Of a stretch of 64,000 bases of DNA, positions 6,899 to 17,357 are shown piece by piece. The notes under the pieces are model-generated. The model did not search any database. It saw only the letters and a list, made by a program, of their open reading frames with translations, and was not told the DNA's origin. Source of the stretch: Bacteroidales bacterium (lineage in GTDB: Bacteria > Bacteroidota > Bacteroidia > Bacteroidales > UBA3663); NCBI GenBank assembly GCA_017548545.1, contig JAFYZW010000135.1:1-64000 (forward strand). The letters are read 5' to 3'. Every line of letters starts with the position of its first letter. The first letter of the stretch is position 1. Both the position numbers and the translations under genes were made by a program.

Positions 6899-9844
6899 TT
6901 AGAATTTGACGTTAAGACCTAATGTGAATGAACGGGTGCTGGGGTAACGGAAGCGGGTGTCGTAGCCTGGAGTCAGGCCATCGGTGTTGACCTCGGGATC
7001 GATGCCCTTATAGCCCGTGAACGTGAATGCATTGAGGACGGAGCCATAGAGACGAAGGCTCTTGATGTACTTGCCGATGGCACCGAAGCTGTAACCCAAC
7101 GAGATGTTGTCAATCTTCCAGTAGTCGCCATCTTCTACATAGTAGCTGTTGAACTCGGGTTCCACTTCCTTGCTCAAGGTGTGCTTGCCGAAGATGAGGT
7201 CGTTGACCGAAGTCAAACGGTTTTCGTAACGGCTGTTCTTGGCGTTCTCGTAGTTCATGCGGGCACTGTTGATGAGCTGGAAGTCGAAGGCGCCACGCAT
7301 GGTGATGCCGAGATCCCATCCCTTATAGCTGAAGGTGTTGTTCCAACCAGCATAGTAGTTGGGCAGGCCATTGCCAATCACCTTCTTGTCGTCGGCAGCG
7401 TGGGTGAAATCAGTATAGTTGATGAGGTTTCCATTGCGATCCTCGTAGATCCAACGGCCTTCGTCATCGACGTCAACAACCTTGAAGCCCCAGAAGTTGC
7501 CGATGCTTTCGCCCACCTGTACGCGGTGTGAGTCGGTCACCTGTCCAGAATACTCTACCTGGCCGGTGTTGAAATAGTCGTACTCGGTCTTGAATACCGA
7601 ACCGTTGAGGCTCACGAGTTCATTGCTGTTGTACGAGAAGGTGACAGTAGTGTTCCATTCGAACGACTTGGTGCGATAAGGGATGGCGCTGACCATGATC
7701 TCGATACCACGGTTACGCATCGTACCTCCATTGGCCACGGTAGTGTTGTAGAGATTGGGTGGAGTAGGCACGGCATATTCGTAGATCAGGCCGTCCACGT
7801 CGCGGTTATAGAAGTCGATGGTACCCGATAGGCGGCTGTCGAGCACTGCCCAGTCGATACCGATATTGGTTTCTTTCTTTTCCTCCCACTTGAGGTCGGG
7901 GTTGGCATTCGAAGCTGGAACGATGGTCTGGATCCAGGAACCATTGGAATATGCGTAAGAACCATATTTCAGCATAGCTACGCCGAGGAACGAACGGCTG
8001 GGCTGCGAACCGGTCACACCGTAACCTGCACGGAGTTTGAAGTCGTTGAGCCAGGTGACATTCTTCATGAACTTCTCTTCGGTCAGACGCCAACCGAGCG
8101 AAACGGATGGGAATAGACCCCAGGCATTGTCGGTGCCCCACAGTTGGCTGGCGCCCTCATAGCGGAGCGAACCCATCAGGAGATAGCGGTTGCGCCATGC
8201 GTAAGTGGCACGACCAAAGAAACCGATGAGGTTGGTGGTGGCCTTCGATGAGCTCATGCCGGCAAGTCCGTCCTTCAAAGCCGAACCGATGCCGATGTTG
8301 TGCCAGCCTCCGAAGTAGTCATCCTGGAAACCGTAGTTGTTCACATAGACTTCCTCGTAGTCGGTCTCGTTGTAGCTATAGCCGCCGAGTACCGAGAACT
8401 TGTGACCCTTGATTTCCTTCTCATAGCGTGCGGTGAGTTCAAGAAGCTTCTCCATGCTGGTGCTTGCCGTGATGGTGGTCCATCCTGCCAAGCCGTCGCG
8501 CAGACTCGAGATGTGCTCAAGGGACTCGCTGTAACCATTATTGTAGTTCTGTCGCTCGTACGAGCCCACGGCTTGCAGAGTGAGGTCACGGATAGGGTTG
8601 TAGGTGATGCTGCCGTTCATGCGGAGAGTGGTACGCTTGCGGTTGCCATCCACCTCGTAGATCTTCGATACGGGGTTCTCGTACTCGAACTTCGAGGTGT
8701 TCTCATACCAGCTGCCATCCTCGTTCTTGACGGGCTCGGTGGGGTTGCGACGGGTGGCCTGGCTGAAGATGTAGCCATCGTAGCCTCCGCTGCCGGTGTT
8801 GTTGGCTTCGGTCTTCTTGCCGAGGATGCCGAACTTGAACTTCACCTTGTCGTCGAAGAGACGATGGTTGATCTCGGCACGACCTTGGAATGTGTCGAAG
8901 TTCGAGCGCTTCAGGATACCCTGACGCTGCGAGATGTTGATGTTAGCAATGTAATTGGTCTTCGAGTTGCCACCCATGGCGGTGATATTATGAACATGAG
9001 AAACCGGCACACGGGTGATCTCATCCTGCCAGTCGGTGTCGTAGCCCTTGTTCTGGTCGGGATAAAGTGCTGCATACTCGCTGGCGCTCAGCATTTCAAG
9101 CTTCTTGGCGATGGTCGAAGTGCTGATGTAGCCGTTGTATTCCACCGAATTGATGTCAGCGCCTTTAGCTGCCTTGGTGGTGATCAGGATGACGCCGTTG
9201 GTGCCGCGCGTACCGTAGATGGCAGCTGCCGAACCGTCCTTCAGCACGTCGATACTCTCGACATCTTCGGGGGCCACGGTGCTGAAATCACCAGGGATAC
9301 CATCGATGAGGATGAGTGGGTTGGTGTTGGCACCACCGATGGTGTTGGTACCACGCAGACGGAGCTGGGTCGAGCCTGAGGGGTCACCACTTGGATTGGT
9401 GATGGCGAGACCTGCCACCTTGCCCTGGATGAGCTGGCCGACGTCTTTAACCGAACCCTTGACGAAGTTGTCAGCCTTCACGCTGGCCACCGAGCTGGTG
9501 ACATCGCCCTTGCGCTGGGTGCCGTAACCGATGAGCACCACTTCGTCGAGCAACTGGTTGTCTTCATGCAGAACAACTTTGACTGGCTGTCCTTCGGTGG
9601 CGATTTCCTGTGTGGCATAGCCGATGAAGGAAACAACAATGACAGGGTTGGCTTGAGGAGATTCGAGTTCGAATTTGCCATCGATATCCGTGATGGTACC
9701 AATGATCGGATTGTCTTTCAGAATGATGGTAGCACCGGGGACGGTCTCACCAGTCTGATCCTCTACTTCGCCCGTAACCTTGTACTGGGCAAATGCCGAA
9801 AATGAAACGCTTAATAGAATAAGCAAAGAGATTAGATGTTTCAT
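6899..9844 (-). CDS. SusC/RagA TonB-dependent outer-membrane transporter
   Basis: A 981-aa SusC-family importer. Signal peptide MKHLISLLILLSVSFSAFAQ, then a carboxypeptidase-regulatory-like domain (about residues 22-100, GATIILKDNPIIGTITDIDGKF), a plug domain starting at VLIGYGTQRKGDVTSSV with LRLRGTNTIGG and VESIDVLKDGSAAAIYGTRGTNGVILITTK, and a 22-strand barrel ending in a C-terminal Phe (TLGLNVKF). There is no STN domain, so control comes from the kinase-less AraC-type sensor encoded just upstream rather than an ECF sigma. Its promoter region has two spaced TAATTGG repeats. It should import oligosaccharides bound by the adjacent SusD using TonB energy. Confidence 0.95.
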   Translation of the reverse strand: MKHLISLLILLSVSFSAFAQYKVTGEVEDQTGETVPGATIILKDNPIIGTITDIDGKFELESPQANPVIVVSFIGYATQEIATEGQPVKVVLHEDNQLLDEVVLIGYGTQRKGDVTSSVASVKADNFVKGSVKDVGQLIQGKVAGLAITNPSGDPSGSTQLRLRGTNTIGGANTNPLILIDGIPGDFSTVAPEDVESIDVLKDGSAAAIYGTRGTNGVILITTKAAKGADINSVEYNGYISTSTIAKKLEMLSASEYAALYPDQNKGYDTDWQDEITRVPVSHVHNITAMGGNSKTNYIANINISQRQGILKRSNFDTFQGRAEINHRLFDDKVKFKFGILGKKTEANNTGSGGYDGYIFSQATRRNPTEPVKNEDGSWYENTSKFEYENPVSKIYEVDGNRKRTTLRMNGSITYNPIRDLTLQAVGSYERQNYNNGYSESLEHISSLRDGLAGWTTITASTSMEKLLELTARYEKEIKGHKFSVLGGYSYNETDYEEVYVNNYGFQDDYFGGWHNIGIGSALKDGLAGMSSSKATTNLIGFFGRATYAWRNRYLLMGSLRYEGASQLWGTDNAWGLFPSVSLGWRLTEEKFMKNVTWLNDFKLRAGYGVTGSQPSRSFLGVAMLKYGSYAYSNGSWIQTIVPASNANPDLKWEEKKETNIGIDWAVLDSRLSGTIDFYNRDVDGLIYEYAVPTPPNLYNTTVANGGTMRNRGIEIMVSAIPYRTKSFEWNTTVTFSYNSNELVSLNGSVFKTEYDYFNTGQVEYSGQVTDSHRVQVGESIGNFWGFKVVDVDDEGRWIYEDRNGNLINYTDFTHAADDKKVIGNGLPNYYAGWNNTFSYKGWDLGITMRGAFDFQLINSARMNYENAKNSRYENRLTSVNDLIFGKHTLSKEVEPEFNSYYVEDGDYWKIDNISLGYSFGAIGKYIKSLRLYGSVLNAFTFTGYKGIDPEVNTDGLTPGYDTRFRYPSTRSFTLGLNVKF

Positions 9845-9921
9845 TCTTGTGATTTGGTGGGTTATTATTATTATTGTATGTGGAAGTTCGGTTATGAGGT
9901 ACTAAGTGTCGTTTGACGGTG

Positions 9922-9972
9922 CAAAGATAGAGGGATCTTATAACGTAATTGGCCAAAATTGCGCTTAATTGG
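9922..9972 (-). promoter_or_regulatory. SusC promoter with two spaced direct repeats (possible AraC operator)
   Basis: The minus strand has TATCTTTG at 9929-9922, a clean -7 element, but no TTTG at the expected -33 position. Instead, two copies of TAATTGG (plus-strand 9946-9952 and 9966-9972) lie 20 bp apart, covering about -24 to -50. Two same-face direct repeats beside a promoter lacking -33 is how AraC-type activators usually bind; that the neighbouring regulator binds here is inference. Confidence 0.5.
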
Positions 9973-9975
9973 GCA

Positions 9976-10018
9976 TAAAAATGGGGCGAAAACCGTTTTT
10001 GCACGATTTTCGCCCCAT
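9976..10018 (-). terminator. Terminator after the AraC-type membrane regulator
   Basis: Twelve-bp perfect arms (ATGGGGCGAAAA at 9981-9992, its complement at 10007-10018) with a 14-base loop, followed on the minus strand by TTTTTA. It lies 22 bases past the regulator stop and insulates it from SusC. Confidence 0.75.
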
Positions 10019-10039
10019 AATGGTTCAAAATTATCCCTA

Positions 10040-12874
10040 TTATTCGTCGGGTTTAGATTCCAAGACCTCCTTTCGATAGTCGGTTGGCGTCATTCCGAAC
10101 TCTTTTTTGAAACAGGAAGTGAAATATTTGCGGTCGCTGTACCCCAGCGAAATGGCAATCTCGTTGATGTTGCGGTCCTTGTCCTGCAACCATAGCTTGG
10201 CTTGACGCATCTTCTGTATCCGGATGAAGTCGAGAGGCGACATGCTGGCCACGCTCCTCAGCTTGCGGTTCAAGGTCGATTTCGAGACATTGACAGCCGT
10301 CGCCAGTTCTTCCACACCAAAGTCCGACTCGTCCAGATGGTCCATTACCGCCTGTTTCACCTTGGCAAGGAAAGCGCGGTCAAGAGCTAGGAACTCACTC
10401 TCGGGCAGGCGTTCGCCTGTTGGTGTGTCGTCCTTGATGTAGTTGCGCATGCTCAGCATCTCGCGGCTGTCACTCCACATCTGTTCATTTTTCTTCTCGT
10501 CGCTGCGATGCACCCAATAGATCAGGGCGGCCAGACCCAACAGCACCAACAGGCAATAGAGGACGTAGGCAATAGTACTCTCGTAGAAGGCGGGCAGCTG
10601 CTCGATCTCGAGCAAAGTGACTGGTGTGCTCCAAAGTCCATTGCTGTCGGTGGCCTTGACCTCGAAGGTGTAATGTCCCTTCTTCAGCTGGTTGTAGAAG
10701 GCCGAATTCTCGCCAGCCACGGTGTAGTTCCAGTTTTCATCCACGCCATTGAGCCTGTAGGCATAGCGCACCAGCGACACATCATAATGGTCGAGCGACG
10801 AGAAGAAGATCTCTAGGTCCCTGTCATCGGGCTGCAAGGTGATGCAACTGGTGTTCTGACGTGCGACCAGCGTATCGAAGCGCAGCGAATGTTTCATCAG
10901 CACCACATCGGTGATGCGAGGGATCACGACGGAGCTCTTCTTGTCGAGGCTGTTGCTGGGCGTAAACCGCATCACACCCGGGATGCCTCCGAAGTAGATG
11001 CGCCCCGTGCTGTCCTTCATGGTCGAAGTGGGCAGGAAACGCGTCAAGGGGATGCCGATGTCATTGGTCTTGAATATCCGGCTGGCATTGTTGCGGGGAT
11101 TGAATTCCAGAATGCGCTGGTTGGTCTCCACCCAGAGGTGTCCGTAGCTGTCGTCCTGCAGTTGGTTCACTCGGTCGCCGTTCAGTCCAATCTGTACGCT
11201 GTAGTCCTCGAGTTCCCGCTGTCGGGGCTCATAGCGGAACACACGTCCCAGCTGGGTGCCCAGCCAGAGGTCACCATCGGGCATGATGCAGAGTGCCGAA
11301 AGTGGTTCTCCTATCTCATGACAAACGTTTTCCGTAGCGTTGCTGAAGTCATAGAGCCGTCCCTCAATCGTGGTCACCCAAACATGGCCTCGCTCATCGG
11401 TCCTGATGGTCGAGGCATATCCCAGTGTGGGAAAGTCGGCCAACGGTTGAAGGCTGGCGGCATCGAAAATATGGAGCCCACAGTTGGTGCCCACCCATAG
11501 GCGGCGCGAAGCGTCCTCAAGGAGCTGTGTTACAATCTCCCCGGGACGAGCCTGTGCGCTCAGGTCAATGTCTGCCGCCACGCTCATCGACGCCTCTTGA
11601 CGCGTTACGCGATAGACGTGCATCTTCGCATCATGGTTCACCCAGATGCCCTGCGCCGAAGGTGCGATGATTCGTCCACGATCCAGCTCGTAGGTCGCGG
11701 CTTGCCGGCAGTCACTGTAGAGCACCACCTTGCCCGATGGACGATGCACCAGGCACAGTCCCGTACGCTCTTGGAAGACCCACCACCAGTCGTCACCTGC
11801 TTCGGCCATGTCCATCACGGCGGCATTGAACATCACGCGGTCCGTCAACGTTTGGAGTGGGATATACTGGAAGATGTCGGTCTTGGGGCGCAGCATGAAG
11901 TTCTTGCAGTCGAAGGCCGAGACAAAGGTGAACAGACTGTCACACCACACGCTGGCCAGCATGTGGTTGGGGGGTGTGTCATTCTTTGTGCTATAGACCA
12001 ACGTGAGTCGGTTGTCTTCCCCTTTCCGATAAGCATTCACTCCCGTCAGGTTCATCAGCCAGAGGGTATCGTCGTAGGGACTCTGCTGCAGGCGATAGGC
12101 AAAACCTCCCATCGGCACATCGCACTCATACGGTTCGATCTTGAAGCCGTCGCCCAAGACCTTCAGGTGACAAACCTTTCCCGACTCGTCCAGCAGCCAC
12201 AATCCTTCCTTCTGCAGGTCGATGTCGAAGCACACGATCCTGTCGAAAGGTTTCGGCAAGGCAATGGGATGCAATTCGGACTGCCCGCTATCGACATAGC
12301 AGAAACTGAAGTCATTGAACGCAATGTAGGTCTTTTTTTGAAAGGGGACCGACCAGGCAATACCTCTTTCGTTGCCGTCCTTATCCTTCCAACAGAACTC
12401 TCTGATCGGATGACCCACGTTGTCAACCCAGATGATGCGGCTGCGGCTTTGTATGAGGAAATCCGGGCCGATATCCGCAGGCAGGATACGGCTGATGCGT
12501 TCGCCCTCCCAGCGTTCCGGGCACAGGGCATGGATCGTGTAGTCGGCCTTGTCGAGCCAGCTGAGTCCGTTGTCCGAGCCGAGCCAGATGTGTCCACTCG
12601 GGTCTTCGGCCATACATGCTATCACCCTGTCCTGGGCCTGCAGGAATCCGGGACGAAATACCTGCAACTGGTATCCATCGTCACGGCACAGGCCGTTCAC
12701 GGTGCCGTACCACAAGTATCCCTCTGTGTCGCGAAAGACCGAATGGATGGCACTGACAGGCAACTGGTCCTGCGTGTTGAGATAGCGTTTCTCATAACAA
12801 ATTGCTGCCGCCGACGATGCACGGGGCATCATCAGCAGCAACAGCATATAAAGCAATATGGTCAAATTCTTCAT
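10040..12874 (-). CDS. Membrane sensor with propeller and Y_Y_Y domains fused directly to AraC (no kinase)
   Basis: A 944-aa regulator. I chose the ATG at 12874 because it starts a proper signal peptide (MKNLTILLYMLLLLMMPRASSAAA); the ATG at 12916 adds 14 polar residues. The periplasmic part is a two-component-regulator propeller (repeats such as GYLWYGTVNGLCRDD, GHIWLGSDNGLSWLD, RRLWVGTNCGLHIFD) plus a Y_Y_Y domain (KKGHYTFEVKATDSNGLWS). One membrane helix (about 766-789) is followed by a short linker and an AraC DNA-binding domain (about 840-938, VSKSTLNRKLRS and GYSDRKYFTSCFKKEFGMTP). The histidine kinase, ATPase and receiver domains of a hybrid regulator are absent, so ligand binding must act on the AraC domain directly at the membrane. 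It lies 45 bases after the GH2 gene and upstream of SusC. Confidence 0.88.
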   Translation of the reverse strand: MKNLTILLYMLLLLMMPRASSAAAICYEKRYLNTQDQLPVSAIHSVFRDTEGYLWYGTVNGLCRDDGYQLQVFRPGFLQAQDRVIACMAEDPSGHIWLGSDNGLSWLDKADYTIHALCPERWEGERISRILPADIGPDFLIQSRSRIIWVDNVGHPIREFCWKDKDGNERGIAWSVPFQKKTYIAFNDFSFCYVDSGQSELHPIALPKPFDRIVCFDIDLQKEGLWLLDESGKVCHLKVLGDGFKIEPYECDVPMGGFAYRLQQSPYDDTLWLMNLTGVNAYRKGEDNRLTLVYSTKNDTPPNHMLASVWCDSLFTFVSAFDCKNFMLRPKTDIFQYIPLQTLTDRVMFNAAVMDMAEAGDDWWWVFQERTGLCLVHRPSGKVVLYSDCRQAATYELDRGRIIAPSAQGIWVNHDAKMHVYRVTRQEASMSVAADIDLSAQARPGEIVTQLLEDASRRLWVGTNCGLHIFDAASLQPLADFPTLGYASTIRTDERGHVWVTTIEGRLYDFSNATENVCHEIGEPLSALCIMPDGDLWLGTQLGRVFRYEPRQRELEDYSVQIGLNGDRVNQLQDDSYGHLWVETNQRILEFNPRNNASRIFKTNDIGIPLTRFLPTSTMKDSTGRIYFGGIPGVMRFTPSNSLDKKSSVVIPRITDVVLMKHSLRFDTLVARQNTSCITLQPDDRDLEIFFSSLDHYDVSLVRYAYRLNGVDENWNYTVAGENSAFYNQLKKGHYTFEVKATDSNGLWSTPVTLLEIEQLPAFYESTIAYVLYCLLVLLGLAALIYWVHRSDEKKNEQMWSDSREMLSMRNYIKDDTPTGERLPESEFLALDRAFLAKVKQAVMDHLDESDFGVEELATAVNVSKSTLNRKLRSVASMSPLDFIRIQKMRQAKLWLQDKDRNINEIAISLGYSDRKYFTSCFKKEFGMTPTDYRKEVLESKPDE

Positions 12875-12919
12875 TTTTGAGAGGGGTGTAGTCTTCGATC
12901 GAGACAGTAGGCCCATGGT

Positions 12920-16150
<3,231 letters not shown>

Positions 16151-16176
16151 TTAATGTAGCTGTCTTAGAGTCGCCG

Positions 16177-16184
16177 CAAATATA
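16177..16184 (-). promoter_or_regulatory. Likely promoter of the GH2 gene
   Basis: TATATTTG on the minus strand, 38 bases before the start codon. No clear upstream TTTG at the expected distance. Confidence 0.5.
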
Positions 16185-16243
16185 ATCATTTTTTTTGATA
16201 TTGGTATGAAGAAAGACGAAATAGTCATTTTTTTCATCAGTTT

Positions 16244-16275
16244 TTTGGATATTTCGTCCAAATCAGCTATCTTTG
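16244..16275 (+). promoter_or_regulatory. Promoter of the GH43-like / hybrid regulator unit
   Basis: TTTG (16244-16247), 20 bases, then TATCTTTG (16268-16275): an excellent match to the Bacteroidota consensus, 38 bases before the start codon. It is divergent from the GH2 promoter. Confidence 0.75.
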
Positions 16276-16313
16276 CAAAAGTTATTTGTTAATTGCTAAA
16301 TGATATTTTGCAA

Positions 16314-17351
16314 ATGAAGAACACCTTTCTCCTCGTTTTGGCCATGAGCGGCCTTCTGTTTTCGCTCGACAGTTGCCAACGGCCTGCTTCCGACGACGTA
16401 GCCTACATCTTCACCTCCTTCCGCGAACCTTCGACGCGTGGCATGCAGTATCTTTATAGCCTCGATGGACTCCATTGGGACACCCTCCCCGATATCTGGC
16501 TGGCACCCGAAGTGGGCAACGACACTACTTATGTCGATGCCTGGACGGGGGAAGTCTGTGTGCCCAAATATTCTCCCGACGAACGTGTGCTGCGCGACCC
16601 CAGCATCGTCAAGGGTCCCGATGGCACTTTCCACCTTGTCTGGACCACCCAATGGATGGGCAGCCGCGGGTTCGGCTATGCCTCGTCGCCCGACCTGATT
16701 CATTGGTCGGAGCAACGCGTCATCGATGTGATGGCCGACATCCCCACCAACAACGTCTGGGCTCCCGAGCTCTTCTACGACGACGTGCAGCAACAGTTCC
16801 TGATCATCTGGTCTTCGCAAATCAACCCCAAGGATTACACTGCTGCCGACACGCTGGGCACCAATTTCTGCCATCGCCTGTGGTACACCACGACGCGCGA
16901 CTTCCAGACCTTCGCACCCGCCCAACGTTATTACGACCCGGGTTTCAACAGCATCGATGGCTATCTGCTCAAACGCGGCACCAAGGACTATGTGCTCATC
17001 GTCAAGGACAATCGCAAGCCGGGCTTCAGCAATCTCTTCTGCGTCTTCAGCGATTCACCTTACGGGCCGTTCCACACCTTCGACAACACGCCCTCAGGTA
17101 CCACACCCACAACAACTTTCGGACGAACCTTCTCCGAAGGCCCTTGCGCCATCCCTTTGGGTGACGAGTGGATCATCTACTTCGACCAGTATCATCCGCA
17201 GGAGTACACTGCCGTCTCGACACGCGACTTCCTGACTTTCACCCCCATCCCCGACCGCGTCAGCATCCCCGCCAACCACAAGCACGGCACTATTGTCCAG
17301 ATCAGTCGCCAGCAGCTCGACGCCATCCTCGAATATGCCAAAGGAAAATAA
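16314..17351 (+). CDS. GH43-like lipoprotein
   Basis: A 345-aa protein; the ATG at 16314 is preferred over one 21 bases upstream because it begins a lipoprotein signal (MKNTFLLVLAMSGLLFSLDSC, Cys21). It has the five-bladed propeller pattern of GH43 alpha-L-arabinofuranosidase / beta-xylosidase-type enzymes: VLRDPSIV (Asp95), NVWAPELFYD (Glu152), SIDGYLL (Asp215) and FSEGPCAI (Glu275, likely acid). Blade 1 reads IFTSFREPSTRG, as in a GH43 group whose first-blade Asp is not obvious. It opens the fructan-type locus and lies 6 bases before the hybrid regulator, so the two are co-transcribed. The fold is clear; which sugar it cleaves, and why a GH43-like enzyme sits with a fructose-type sensor, are open. 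Confidence 0.78.
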   Translation: MKNTFLLVLAMSGLLFSLDSCQRPASDDVAYIFTSFREPSTRGMQYLYSLDGLHWDTLPDIWLAPEVGNDTTYVDAWTGEVCVPKYSPDERVLRDPSIVKGPDGTFHLVWTTQWMGSRGFGYASSPDLIHWSEQRVIDVMADIPTNNVWAPELFYDDVQQQFLIIWSSQINPKDYTAADTLGTNFCHRLWYTTTRDFQTFAPAQRYYDPGFNSIDGYLLKRGTKDYVLIVKDNRKPGFSNLFCVFSDSPYGPFHTFDNTPSGTTPTTTFGRTFSEGPCAIPLGDEWIIYFDQYHPQEYTAVSTRDFLTFTPIPDRVSIPANHKHGTIVQISRQQLDAILEYAKGK

Positions 17352-17357
17352 TAGTTC

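Noticed and set aside
11597-12880. 427-codon plus-strand frame opposite the membrane AraC regulator
   Set aside because: No domain, no promoter, and the minus-strand gene is clear from start to stop.
12875-12916. Earlier start of the membrane AraC regulator at 12916
   Set aside because: It puts 14 polar residues before the signal peptide; the ATG at 12874 gives a normal signal.
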